IMG/VR virus record: IMGVR_UViG_3300042364_000286
Span: 1 to 44,502 of that record
DNA from: a virus
DNA: 44,502 nucleotides
Direction: 5' to 3' (one strand)
Shown here: in pieces, positions 33,318 through 39,524 of the stretch
How the letters are laid out: each line of letters begins with the position of its first letter
Position numbering within the stretch: position 1 is the first letter of the stretch
The notes under the pieces: generated by a model
Seen by the model: the letters and a program-made list of their open reading frames with translations, nothing else
What the model was told of the DNA's origin: nothing
The model's database searches: none
Position numbers and translations under genes: made by a program

Positions 33318-33501
33318 GTGTTTGCTTTCGGGTTGGGTTATTAGGGAGGGGGAGACACAGATTCCTAGCCCCCTCGGTCTAGGTTGGGGAGATGCACCAT
33401 ACGCATCAAAATCAGCGGGCACGTATGGTGCGCAAGAAATGGCTTCACATCTGTGAGGCTAGAACCACGCTTGCAGCTATGCAACGCCCGCTAAAAATCT
33501 G
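33318..33501. other. Non-coding gap with long inverted repeat
   Basis: One of the few gaps in this operon. It holds a perfect 10-bp inverted repeat GCACCATACG (33394-33403) / CGTATGGTGC (33422-33431) with an 18-nt loop, a weaker CCTAG...CTAGG pair (33364-33383), and, just before it in transcription direction, GCCGAAGAAGTCGGC at the end of the zinc-ribbon gene followed by TTTTT, a possible weak terminator. I see no tRNA cloverleaf. A likely regulatory gap ahead of DUF3310 and the replication genes. Confidence 0.5.
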
Positions 33502-33720
33502 CTACGCCGACTTCTTCGGCGGCTTGGTATTTGGATTTTCGTATTGCTTTGTTGACGACGAGGGTGTCACCTCGGTAGCTGTAGAGGAAAGGCCAACAAT
33601 TCTTTCCTCCGTGTTGAACCTGTGCAGGTTCGCACACTGGTAGCGACGGCGGCGCGATCCATCTCTCCTGAGAACTGACTCCAGAACAGACGTCCAGGCG
33701 TTGCATGTCGGACATTTCAT
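33502..33720 (-). CDS. Zinc-ribbon protein, NrdR-N-like
   Basis: A 72-residue basic protein. MKCPTCNAWTSVLES, then RRDGSRRRRYQCANLHRF NTEERI, closely follows the zinc-ribbon opening of NrdR-type regulators (CPxC ... RRRRxC..C..RFTTxE), but the fourth ligand is replaced by His (C3, C6, C29, H33). The ATP-cone that follows in NrdR is absent; the tail is a Ser/Thr/Lys-rich linker. ATG at 33720 overlaps the previous stop (ATGA), which decides the start. It may be a small phage transcription factor. Confidence 0.8.
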   Translation of the reverse strand: MKCPTCNAWTSVLESVLRRDGSRRRRYQCANLHRFNTEERIVGLSSTATEVTPSSSTKQYENPNTKPPKKSA

Positions 33721-33905
33721 TCTCCTTCTTTCTCCACAAAATCTCCGTTAGGACACGGACCATGCCCGGTCCACGGGCCGATCCACACTTGCCGCCCTGC
33801 GGCGGGATGCACAGGATTTATGTGCATGTTCCTTGCGCATTGTTTGCACTGGTCAAGCAACGGGTTGCTTTCACAGCGGGCGAAGTCTTGGGGTAGGTAG
33901 TTCAT
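33717..33905 (-). CDS. Small Cys-rich protein, YLPQDFARC family (short paralogue)
   Basis: A 62-residue protein starting MNYLPQDFARC, with C11, C20-x2-C23 and C51 and the pattern NPVHP ... GPW ... GPCPNGDF. The same pattern starts the 157-residue product of 34038-34511, so the two are paralogues. Cys spacing suggests zinc binding. It overlaps the genes on both sides by 4 bp (ATGA), so it is translationally coupled. No named family is recognised. Confidence 0.8.
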   Translation of the reverse strand: MNYLPQDFARCESNPLLDQCKQCARNMHINPVHPAAGRQVWIGPWTGHGPCPNGDFVEKEGE

Positions 33906-34057
33906 GCCAACTCCTTTATCTTTGCCAGAGCCGCATCCAAGGTGAAGATGGCGTTACCTGATTTGGTGCATGTGTACGCATGAAACCAGACATCGCCGCT
34001 TTTGTAGAACAGCCAGTACTTGTCAGCACCAAGCTGCTCAAGTTTCCAGTGGGTCAT
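33902..34057 (-). CDS. Small hypothetical protein (51 aa)
   Basis: A short gene with strong AAGGAG 5 bp before the ATG at 34057. It reads MTHWKLEQLGADKYWLFYKS, GDVWFHAYTCTKSG, NAIFTLDAALAKIKELA: a two-strand plus helix pattern with several aromatics, typical of tiny phage domains. Its stop overlaps the next ATG (ATGA) and its start overlaps the upstream gene by 20 bp. It falls below common 60-codon cut-offs and could easily be missed. Function unknown. Confidence 0.8.
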   Translation of the reverse strand: MTHWKLEQLGADKYWLFYKSGDVWFHAYTCTKSGNAIFTLDAALAKIKELA

Positions 34058-34511
34058 GCTTTCTCCTTTTCATCTCGTGTTCAAACGTGTGATACATCAA
34101 AGTGCGCCGGTTCTTCGCGGCGTAGTCAAAGCCGTCCATCGTCCAGCCTTGTTGTTGGTGTATACACTTCACTGCTGCGCCAAGCATGCCAAGTTCCAAG
34201 TCCTGCATGACAGCTTTGCGTGGGCCAAAATCTAAAGACGGGATCTCGTCCGTCACCATTTTGTGAAGCGCCTCGTCGCTTACAGGCGAACCCCACCGCA
34301 AAGCAACAAAGTTCTGGCAAGGCGTGAAGTCAGGCCACGGCTCAATCAAGTCTCCCTGTGTTGTTGACTCTGGGTGCAATGGCGAGTTTGGTATCGAACG
34401 CAGGCAACCTTTGCACTCGTATACCCCATCAATCGGGACTTTCTGCATAACCTGTGACAACGATAGTTGTTTCTCCAGGCACCGGGCGAAGTCTTGGGGT
34501 AGGTAGATCAT
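34038..34511 (-). CDS. Cys-rich hypothetical protein, YLPQDFARC family (long paralogue)
   Basis: A 157-residue protein; ATG at 34511 overlaps the upstream stop (ATGA). The N-terminal ~70 residues are MIYLPQDFARC, then YECKGCLRSIPNSPLHP, EPWPDFTPCQNF with C11, C33-x2-C36 and C65, matching the small 33717-33905 product. The rest (LRWGSPVSDEALHKMVTDE, LGMLGAAVKCIHQQQGW) is a helical domain missing from the short copy, ending in a basic tail EHEMKRRKHD. Probably zinc-binding N-domain plus helical domain; function unknown. Confidence 0.78.
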   Translation of the reverse strand: MIYLPQDFARCLEKQLSLSQVMQKVPIDGVYECKGCLRSIPNSPLHPESTTQGDLIEPWPDFTPCQNFVALRWGSPVSDEALHKMVTDEIPSLDFGPRKAVMQDLELGMLGAAVKCIHQQQGWTMDGFDYAAKNRRTLMYHTFEHEMKRRKHDPLET

Positions 34512-34882
34512 CCCTGCCCCCTTGCTCTGATCTCGGCGGCGCATTCATCTGCATAAAACCCCTCCCATCCATCTGCAATGCATCTTGCGTCACACACCTT
34601 CGCACACGCCTCGCGCTCGGCCTCAACCTCGATCTGAATCTCGCGCTCGTAGCTCTGCTGCTGAAGGGCCAGGGTGCGTTTGAGTTCGTTGACCTCCGCG
34701 TGCAACCGGCGCAGTTCGGCGGCGGCAGCATGTGATGCTTCTCGGTAGCCCCAAGTGGTTGTTGGATCTTGCTCAATGATGTCGGCAAGACGAAGTGCTT
34801 CGGGTCGATTTGCTTTCGCGTCTTTGCGCAGCCGTTCCATCCACCAACCGTGGTTTTCCAGCGGTGATATTTCTTCACTCAT
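34508..34882 (-). CDS. Hypothetical coiled-coil protein (ACAKVCD ... AAEIRARG type)
   Basis: A 124-residue protein. The N-terminal half is helical (WWMERLRKDAKANRPEALRL), the middle is a coiled coil (ELRRLHAEVNELKRTLALQQ), and the end has EREACAKVCDARCIADGWEG followed by ECAAEIRARGQ. This C-terminal piece is a recurring module of proteobacterial phage early proteins. The four cysteines are spaced irregularly. It overlaps both neighbours by 4-8 bp. Function is unknown; homologues often sit among accessory genes dispensable for growth. Confidence 0.78.
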   Translation of the reverse strand: MSEEISPLENHGWWMERLRKDAKANRPEALRLADIIEQDPTTTWGYREASHAAAAELRRLHAEVNELKRTLALQQQSYEREIQIEVEAEREACAKVCDARCIADGWEGFYADECAAEIRARGQG

Positions 34883-35285
34883 GGTTCTTGCTCCTTAAAG
34901 CGGCCTCAGCAAAGTACACACCCTTCCTGAACGACCAACTGCAAACATCTTCGGTCGGCAGTTGATCAAGTCCGTCGTTGATCTCCCACTCTTTCAGTCC
35001 TCGCCACTCGCGGCGGGGTGGGTGGGTGTAGAGGGAGCCAATCAATGTGTAGCGTGGGTTGACTTTTATGAATTCGTCAGCCGCCATCATGCCGTAATTA
35101 ACAACGAAGTTGATGCGGCCTGTTTCGTCATGCTGAAACATCCACGCCACCGGCTCCTGCTCCGGCTCCTGCTCCGGCTGCTCCAGCGCGGCGCGGAGGG
35201 CGCGTGCGTAGTGCTTCAGGTCTCCCAGGTCGCCGTTCTCGTAGTCGGTCACAAACTGCTGGGCGGCGGTTCTCAGGTCAGTCAT
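34875..35285 (-). CDS. Hypothetical phage accessory protein with MTDLRTAA start
   Basis: A 136-residue protein. N-terminus MTDLRTAAQQFVTDYENGD, helix ALRAALEQPEQEPEQEPVAW (with a short 12-bp in-frame duplication giving EPEQEP), then a beta-rich part and LYTHPPRREWRGLKEWEI, a hallmark of a mosaic phage protein family frequent in Burkholderiales. It shares its N-terminal octapeptide with the next gene product (35282-35557). Stop and start overlap as ATGA. Function unknown. Confidence 0.8.
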   Translation of the reverse strand: MTDLRTAAQQFVTDYENGDLGDLKHYARALRAALEQPEQEPEQEPVAWMFQHDETGRINFVVNYGMMAADEFIKVNPRYTLIGSLYTHPPRREWRGLKEWEINDGLDQLPTEDVCSWSFRKGVYFAEAALRSKNHE

Positions 35286-35557
35286 GCTTCACTCCTTGCA
35301 CCGTACTCATGCCAATGCTTCTCACAGATCATGCCGAATGCCGTACTGCCATCTCTGTTCCAGTACGCAGGGACACCGCCGTATTGCGACGGGCATCCAC
35401 AGGACAGGGTGAACTTTGGCTTCTGCTCCAGCGTGGCCTTGAGGGCGGTGATGGCTTGCTCCATCGGGCCTTCGTAGTCAGCCAAGACAAAGCCGTACTT
35501 GTTGATGTGCTCCCACGCCTCCAGCGCCTGACGCGCAGCGGTTCTCAGATCAGTCAT
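35282..35557 (-). CDS. Hypothetical phage accessory protein with MTDLRTAA start (shorter)
   Basis: A 91-residue protein: MTDLRTAARQALEAWEHIN, a helix ITALKATLEQ, then KFTLSCGCPSQYGG and AFGMICEKHWHEYG with C, C, C, H, H that could bind zinc. The first ~60 residues belong to the same helical module family as its neighbour; the C-terminal half differs, which is typical module swapping. Overlaps neighbouring genes by 4-8 bp. Function unknown. Confidence 0.78.
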   Translation of the reverse strand: MTDLRTAARQALEAWEHINKYGFVLADYEGPMEQAITALKATLEQKPKFTLSCGCPSQYGGVPAYWNRDGSTAFGMICEKHWHEYGARSEA

Positions 35558-35879
35558 CTTTCATCTCCTTTCCAATCTCAGCCGCAGCCCTGACTATTGC
35601 GCGGCGGGTGGCGGCAAGAGGGTCTTCACCATTACGCTCAATGAACGCTTCCTTTTGCGTAAATTCTTGCCCGCAAATAGCCACATCGTCGTACGAACAA
35701 TTTATGGTTAGCCGCAGCTTCACCGCCAACCGCAGCGCATCGCCGTCGTCGGTGAGGGGGTTCCAAAGTGCCCCACCGATAAGACGCAACCCCATGAACG
35801 GCGGAACACCGAACACAGGCACTGTGAATCCGAGCCCCGCCGCCTTCGCAGCGGCCTCAAGAAGTTCGCGGTCGCTCAT
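35550..35879 (-). CDS. Conserved hypothetical phage protein (WNPLTDDGDALRLAVKL type)
   Basis: A 109-residue protein; ATG at 35879 overlaps the upstream stop (ATGA), so the longer frame to 35930 is rejected. It starts MSDRELLEAAAKAAGLGF and contains WNPLTDDGDALRLAVKLRL followed by a C-terminal helix ATRRAIVRAAAEIGKEM. This arrangement is widely seen in proteobacterial phage genomes without assigned function. No metal or nucleotide motif is present. Confidence 0.82.
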   Translation of the reverse strand: MSDRELLEAAAKAAGLGFTVPVFGVPPFMGLRLIGGALWNPLTDDGDALRLAVKLRLTINCSYDDVAICGQEFTQKEAFIERNGEDPLAATRRAIVRAAAEIGKEMKDD

Positions 35880-36127
35880 ACCAACACCCCCACAAGAAAT
35901 GCAAGGACGCCGACAAGGACAACAACGCATAGCCCCAGCACCACCAGCCTGCCCAAGGATTCAGGGGCGTCCCAGAACTCTAGCCCGTAAAAATTGGACT
36001 CGTCCTGACCGACCTCGGTTGCCGCTTCAGCGGCTTCGGGATACCGTCCTTGCTGGTCACAGCCTCGGGGCAGGCGACGAACGGTCGGCTCAGTGCCGTC
36101 GTCGAAGAGGTAGGTTTCTTCTTTCAT
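35876..36127 (-). CDS. Small membrane-anchored hypothetical protein
   Basis: An 83-residue protein with GGAGG 4 bp before the ATG. N-terminal ~58 residues are soluble and acidic (MKEETYLFDDGTEPTVRRLP; DESNFYGLEFWD). The C-terminus is one hydrophobic helix (residues ~60-83, LVVLGLCVVVLVGVLAFLVG) ending at the stop, so it should be a tail-anchored inner-membrane protein with the N-terminus in the cytoplasm. Candidates: superinfection exclusion or host-membrane modulation (inference only). Confidence 0.8.
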   Translation of the reverse strand: MKEETYLFDDGTEPTVRRLPRGCDQQGRYPEAAEAATEVGQDESNFYGLEFWDAPESLGRLVVLGLCVVVLVGVLAFLVGVLV

Positions 36128-36366
36128 GCTTCCTCCGATTTGTTAAGGTGAACTGACACTTGCTCCACATTGCGTAGTGCAAAGCCTACAGACCATGCTG
36201 CCCATGCAGCGTTCCGGTTATGGTCTTTCCACAGCAAATCACTCACGGCATCAGCAGTTTGGCGAGTACGCTCTTCGCACATCTGCTTCCACGCAGGGCC
36301 GTAGCCCCGTTTGTCAGCGAAAGGCTGATGCGCCTCAAGGCGCGACCACATTTCATCAAGTGTCAT
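36124..36366 (-). CDS. Hypothetical protein (80 aa)
   Basis: ATG at 36366 overlaps the upstream stop (ATGA), favouring this start over longer frames. The product MTLDEMWSRLEAHQPFADKR, GYGPAWKQMCEERT, then NRNAAWAAWSVGFALRNVEQ is helical and Trp-rich. The AAWAAW segment is not long enough for a membrane helix. No family recognised; part of the accessory string. Confidence 0.75.
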   Translation of the reverse strand: MTLDEMWSRLEAHQPFADKRGYGPAWKQMCEERTRQTADAVSDLLWKDHNRNAAWAAWSVGFALRNVEQVSVHLNKSEEA

Positions 36367-36524
36367 TGCCCTGCCCTCCTCACAGGCTGTGCCAGCAACC
36401 ATTTGTCCCCCAGGCGCAGGACGCTGCGGACCCAGGCTTTGCGATTGTGCCGGTTGACACTGGTCGGCACCAGTGGGGAGTTCCATAACTCCCGGGCGTG
36501 GCGGACGAGATCCTTGGTGTTCAT
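36363..36524 (-). CDS. Small basic hypothetical protein (53 aa)
   Basis: A 53-residue protein coupled by ATGA to both neighbours. It reads MNTKDLVRHARELWNSPLVP, TSVNRHNRKAWVRSV, LRLGDKWLLAQPVRRAGQ. The pattern ALWN..(L/H)VP...NRHN..AWVR....LGDKWLLA is a recurrent tiny phage protein. Highly basic, so nucleic-acid binding is possible. Function unknown. Confidence 0.8.
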   Translation of the reverse strand: MNTKDLVRHARELWNSPLVPTSVNRHNRKAWVRSVLRLGDKWLLAQPVRRAGQ

Positions 36525-36721
36525 CGCACCGCCCTCCGCGCTGCCTCTTCCTGACGCAGGGCGATCTCGTTGATTTCCTTGGCGACTGCCTCTGCACGGG
36601 TACGGTCTTTCGTTTTCTCCCCACCGGGCAACGCCCACGCCTCGTAGGTAGACGCGTACACCACACGTCCCTTGCCGATGGTGATGTCGTTGGGGTGCTT
36701 AAATTGGAAGTATTCTTTCAT
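36521..36721 (-). CDS. Hypothetical protein (66 aa)
   Basis: Two in-frame ATGs (36727, 36721) follow AGGAG; the second has the better 7-bp spacing and is chosen (MKEYFQFKHPNDI). The product has a beta-rich N-half (GKGRVVYASTYEAWALPGG) and a charged helix at the end (RAEAVAKEINEIALRQEEAA). It starts 35 bp after a strong terminator, so it may have its own weak promoter or depend on read-through. Unknown function. Confidence 0.75.
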   Translation of the reverse strand: MKEYFQFKHPNDITIGKGRVVYASTYEAWALPGGEKTKDRTRAEAVAKEINEIALRQEEAARRAVR

Positions 36722-36755
36722 TTTCATTCTCCTAGTTGAGTTTCGTTCAGACATG

Positions 36756-36781
36756 AAAAACGCCCTGCCTAAGCAGAGCGT
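36756..36781 (-). terminator. Rho-independent terminator
   Basis: Minus strand ACGCTCTGC-TTAG-GCAGGGCGT, a 9-position stem with one A/C mismatch, followed directly by TTTT (five Ts counting the last stem base). It lies 22 bp after the stop of the 83-aa gene and separates the hairpin-rich upstream region from the accessory string. Confidence 0.8.
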
Positions 36782-36802
36782 TGAGTGCAGAGTCAGGGAC
36801 TC

Positions 36803-37054
36803 TTAGGCCGTACGCCAGACACGGATGCCGCCGTCCACCGTTGCGGTCTGGAACGCACCCTCGTAGGACTCGAGGAACACCTTCTTCGCCATCAGGAACT
36901 TGCGCCGCCAGTTGGTCAGCGCCTTCTTGTCGGTCGTGTCGCACTCGATCAGGAAGCTGTCGCCCACGTCCATCTCGGCCATCGGGAACGCAGTGGGCAC
37001 ACGGCCACGCGTACGCTTGGGGATGGGAACGCCTGCTTCTACAGTGAAAGTCAT
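36803..37054 (-). CDS. Hypothetical protein (83 aa), MEVGDSF-like
   Basis: ATG at 37054 with AGGAG 5 bp upstream. The product MTFTVEAGVPIPKRTRGRVP, TAFPMAEMDVGDSFLIE, then NWRRKFLMAKKVFLESYEGA and GGIRVWRTA matches a small phage/bacterial protein type with IPK near the start, FP..MxVGDSF and a C-terminal RVWR-like strand. Often found beside regulatory genes; no biochemical role known. It has its own predicted promoter (37086-37114) and terminator (36756-36781), so it is a single-gene unit. Confidence 0.8.
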   Translation of the reverse strand: MTFTVEAGVPIPKRTRGRVPTAFPMAEMDVGDSFLIECDTTDKKALTNWRRKFLMAKKVFLESYEGAFQTATVDGGIRVWRTA

Positions 37055-37085
37055 GTTGACTCCTAAAAGGGTTGATGAGGTGGGG

Positions 37086-37123
37086 AGTATCCGCCCCCAC
37101 CATCGGGTTGTCAAGCGCTTGAC
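37086..37123 (-). promoter_or_regulatory. Predicted promoter with palindromic GTCAAGCGCTTGAC element
   Basis: Minus strand TTGACA (37114-37109), 17-bp spacer, GATACT (37091-37086), 4 of 6 match to -10 consensus. The -35 is embedded in a perfect 14-bp palindrome (37110-37123), an obvious operator candidate. The spacer also pairs with downstream bases (GGTGGGG ... CCCCACC, 37079-37101). Drives the 83-aa gene. Confidence 0.65.
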
Positions 37124-37131
37124 TGTGATCT

Positions 37132-37749
37132 TTAGTACTTCTTCACCTTCTCCACGATTGTGGTAACGCCATTGCCCGGGGTGTAGCACAGCAGGCAGTC
37201 CTTGCATTGCTGACCCGTGCAGTTCTGGCGCTCGACGTACTCATGCTCCAGCACGTTGTTGAACGTGCGGTCGAAGTGCTTGGGTGGGCGCTTCATGATG
37301 TTGCTGATCTTGGGATTGCTGTAGATCAGGATCATGTTCGTGGGCTTGGCGCGTGCACCGAAGTACTTGGCAACGATGTCGTTGCGCTTGGTCCACAGGG
37401 CGAACACCGTGCGTGGGTTGTACTCGCAGATAGCCACGAGGTTGGCGAGGTGCGTGTCGTTGATCAGTTCCCCGTGCGCGTCGAACCGAAAGACCGAGTC
37501 CATGACCCGAGGCAACTCCGCCTCAGCCAGCATACGCGTGCTCAGCGCGTCGCTGTTGCGCTGTAGCGCAGGCTGCATGTTCTTCCGATAGGAAGACAGC
37601 ATCGTGTGGCTGTAGCACTTGGTGCAGATGTTGTCGGGATCACCGGACGCGTTCTGCTTGATGCAGTAGTCGTTGGTTCTTGTATTCGTGCTGATAGCCC
37701 GCAGGCCGTCGAGCTTGCCAGTCATGATGCTGATGTGAACAGTTTGCAT
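37132..37749 (-). CDS. GP88-like cysteine-rich phage protein
   Basis: A 205-residue protein with AGGAG 7 bp upstream. N-terminal block has C29, C42-x2-C45 (DNICTKCYSHTMLSSYRKNM) and a C-terminal block C177, C182, C185, C188 (NCTGQQCKDCLLCYTPG). The middle has alternating strands and helices (LANLVAICEYNPRTVFALWT, MILIYSNPKI). This matches the mycobacteriophage GP88-type family, whose cysteine layout recalls radical-SAM-like Fe-S proteins, although the CxxxCxxC SAM motif itself is not seen. Function unknown. Confidence 0.78.
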   Translation of the reverse strand: MQTVHISIMTGKLDGLRAISTNTRTNDYCIKQNASGDPDNICTKCYSHTMLSSYRKNMQPALQRNSDALSTRMLAEAELPRVMDSVFRFDAHGELINDTHLANLVAICEYNPRTVFALWTKRNDIVAKYFGARAKPTNMILIYSNPKISNIMKRPPKHFDRTFNNVLEHEYVERQNCTGQQCKDCLLCYTPGNGVTTIVEKVKKY

Positions 37750-37768
37750 TGCTTTCTCCTAAGTGAAA

Positions 37769-37811
37769 GAGGACGACATGTCCCCATTGAAAACAGGGGG
37801 CCGAAGCCCCC
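37769..37811 (-). terminator. UUCG hairpin with T tract, then GGAC/GTCC leader hairpin
   Basis: The same 16-mer as at 26097 (GGGGGCCGAAGCCCCC, 37796-37811) lies 28 bp after the DUF932-like stop and is followed in minus strand by TGTTTTC, a reasonable intrinsic terminator. Next comes GGACATGTCGTCC (37771-37783), a member of the GAGGAC leader family, then TTAGGAG for the GP88-like gene. Confidence 0.65.
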
Positions 37812-37839
37812 CCACGAATTACGCGCCCTTCGCCGCGCT

Positions 37840-38823
37840 TCACGCTGCCAAGGCAATCTCTACTGCACGCTGCTTGAGGTCAGCGCCTGGGCCCCAGGTG
37901 GCGGATGCCGTGCGGTTCTCGTCCGAGCGGGCACGGACATGGTGGTCCACGTACTCGGTGCACGCGTTGAGCCAGCCCCACGAAGTCTCGCGTGCAGTCT
38001 CAAGCGTGCTGCCCTTGCCCCCGCCTTGAAATAACCCCATGATGCGGTGAAAGCCCGCACTATCTTTCGCGGCGTCGATGTTTCTGGTTGGAGTTGTCAA
38101 CAGCAGCGCGGTCATATCCTCGGCCAGCTTGGACTCGACCTTGATGGACGCAAGCTTGCGTGCCATCTCCATGAACGCGCCGAACTCCTCGTGGGCAGAC
38201 TCGATGATGCCTCGGCACTCCTGCGCCTTGAACGTGGTGCGATGGGAGATCTTGAAGGACGCCGCACCCTTGAGCGCTACGCTCAGCGTGTTGTTGCACA
38301 CTGTGCGTACTTGAGTGAGCCTGCCCTCGGTGGCGAGTGAGCCATCGGCAGATGTGCTCAACAGGATGTAGGGCACAACAGTGTCCTTGCCTGTGTTCGC
38401 CACTGCCACTGCGTTCGCCATCTTCGCCGTGGCGAAGTAGCGCTTGCCTCCGAACAGCACGCCAGCGCTCTCGATGGTGACCGAGTTGGCCTGCGCCCAC
38501 TCACGGAAGAACTCGAGCACCTCACGGGGCTGCACTACCTTGTAGCTGTCAGAGACCACGCCGAGCGGAGCGCCCGTGTCGGAGCGAAAGAGGACCAGCT
38601 TGTCCTCAATGGACTTGAGGTTGTGGATGGCGGCGTCTGGGGTCAGGCGCTCGGTCGCATACCGGATGACTCCGCGCTGCACCTTGTACTCCATGCCTGC
38701 GGCTTGCGCCCAGGCCTCCACGTCCTGCCCGACGGGCATGAGTTCACCCAGGCCGTGCCACTCACGCTGGGTGCTGGCGTAGCTGGCGCGGTTCAGGGAG
38801 GTGGTGTCGATTTGATGAGCCAT
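37840..38823 (-). CDS. DUF932 / phage-plasmid-like protein
   Basis: A 327-residue protein; ATG at 38823 with AGGAG 7 bp upstream, longer frame to 38874 rejected. Family features: WHGLGELMPVGQDVEAWAQA at the start, a PLGVVSDSYKVVQPREVLEF motif, VPYILLSTSADGSLATEG and VRTVCNNTLSVALKG in the centre, and a C-terminal WGWLNACTEYVDHH. This matches the DUF932 (TIGR03299-like) proteins carried by phages and plasmids. Biochemical role is not established. It is flanked by a UUCG terminator downstream and a hairpin leader upstream. Confidence 0.9.
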   Translation of the reverse strand: MAHQIDTTSLNRASYASTQREWHGLGELMPVGQDVEAWAQAAGMEYKVQRGVIRYATERLTPDAAIHNLKSIEDKLVLFRSDTGAPLGVVSDSYKVVQPREVLEFFREWAQANSVTIESAGVLFGGKRYFATAKMANAVAVANTGKDTVVPYILLSTSADGSLATEGRLTQVRTVCNNTLSVALKGAASFKISHRTTFKAQECRGIIESAHEEFGAFMEMARKLASIKVESKLAEDMTALLLTTPTRNIDAAKDSAGFHRIMGLFQGGGKGSTLETARETSWGWLNACTEYVDHHVRARSDENRTASATWGPGADLKQRAVEIALAA

Positions 38824-38844
38824 TTGGTTTCTCCTAGTTGATGT

Positions 38845-38910
38845 GCCGCTGAACCGCAGCGGCCACGGTGTCAAAGACTTGACTGTATCAGGTTCCCATG
38901 GATGTGGGAA
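38845..38910 (-). promoter_or_regulatory. Leader with three inverted repeats and GTCAAnnnnTTGAC element
   Basis: In transcription order: TTCCCA/TGGGAA hairpin (38893-38910) after the 104-aa gene; GTCAAAGACTTGAC (38871-38884) containing TTGACA (38874-38869); then GCCGCTG-AACCG-CAGCGGC hairpin (38845-38863) just before the ribosome site. No good -10 is found at 17 bp, so promoter function is uncertain; the element matches 37110-37123. Confidence 0.5.
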
Positions 38911-38917
38911 GCTTTAT

Positions 38918-39232
38918 TTATTCCTGGGTGTTCACCCACTGCATGTCGAAGACGGACGGGAAGTACTCGCGACCATCGGCGGTCCACACCCGGCCTGTGC
39001 TGCCGGAGTGCAGTGGCGCACGGCCCCCAATGATGGTGTCAACCTCGCCACGGTGGGTAGCGGCCTTGGTGCCCTTGAGCACGGGCTCAGCGACGTCGCC
39101 GTCCCAGCACAGGAGCCACTCACGGCAGGGACCATCGGTGATGTACGCGTCCAGTGCTTTCCACTGGCGGTACGCCTCTTGGTCAGCGTCAGCCTCAGCA
39201 AGGCTGAGGGGAGGGAGGGATTGGTATGTCAT
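38918..39232 (-). CDS. Hypothetical protein (104 aa)
   Basis: ATG at 39232 preceded by AAGGAGTAATGCA. The product begins MTYQSLPPLSLAEADADQEA, has an acidic helix with YRQWKALDAYI, then beta-rich CREWLLCWDGDVAEPVLKGT, THRGEVDTIIGGRAP, RVWTADGREYFPSVFDMQWV. No known family. The leader AGGAGTAATGCAATG is identical to that of the next gene upstream (39244-39462), suggesting duplication of a regulatory segment. Confidence 0.78.
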   Translation of the reverse strand: MTYQSLPPLSLAEADADQEAYRQWKALDAYITDGPCREWLLCWDGDVAEPVLKGTKAATHRGEVDTIIGGRAPLHSGSTGRVWTADGREYFPSVFDMQWVNTQE

Positions 39233-39243
39233 TGCATTACTCC

Positions 39244-39462
39244 TTACTTGGTCTTCGGATGGATGGTGGTGAGGAACACAGCCCCCTCTACCTTGGGCTT
39301 GTAAAACTCGATGTCGTAGTCCATGTCCATGCCGACAGGCACGAGGTACAGACCGAAGGGGTGCCCTTCCTTCTTCATCTTGCGGATCAGCTTTTCGATG
39401 TCCGTGTCTACCCTCCACCCCCAAATGGACGCGGCGAAGAAATGTCGGTTGTTGGTTGCCAT
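39244..39462 (-). CDS. Hypothetical protein (72 aa)
   Basis: ATG at 39462 after TAGGAGTAATGCA. Reads MATNNRHFFAASIWGWRVDT, DIEKLIRKMKKEGHPFGLYL, VPVGMDMDYDIEFYKPKVEG, ending TTIHPKTK: a compact alpha/beta domain. It begins 11 bp after a strong UUCG terminator. The pattern is seen in phages as an uncharacterised protein; function not inferable. Confidence 0.78.
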   Translation of the reverse strand: MATNNRHFFAASIWGWRVDTDIEKLIRKMKKEGHPFGLYLVPVGMDMDYDIEFYKPKVEGAVFLTTIHPKTK

Positions 39463-39473
39463 TGCATTACTCC

Positions 39474-39524
39474 TAAAAGAAAAGCCCCCGAAGGGGCGGG
39501 TGGCACGCCTGACGCAGTCAGGCG
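39474..39524 (-). terminator. Tandem hairpins ending in a UUCG terminator
   Basis: CGCCTGAC-GCA-GTCAGGCG (39506-39524) covers the stop codon of the 182-aa gene; GCCCC-CGAA-GGGGC (39484-39497) follows and is succeeded on the minus strand by TTTTCTTTT, a convincing intrinsic terminator. Confidence 0.8.

Noticed and set aside
33318-33501. Possible tRNA in the gap before DUF3310
   Set aside because: A GGTTC-like string is present but no acceptor stem, anticodon arm or CCA end could be placed.
33491-33763. 90-codon frame overlapping the zinc-ribbon gene
   Set aside because: The alternative frame gives the NrdR-like CPxC...RRRRxC sequence and an ATGA overlap; this frame has no such support.
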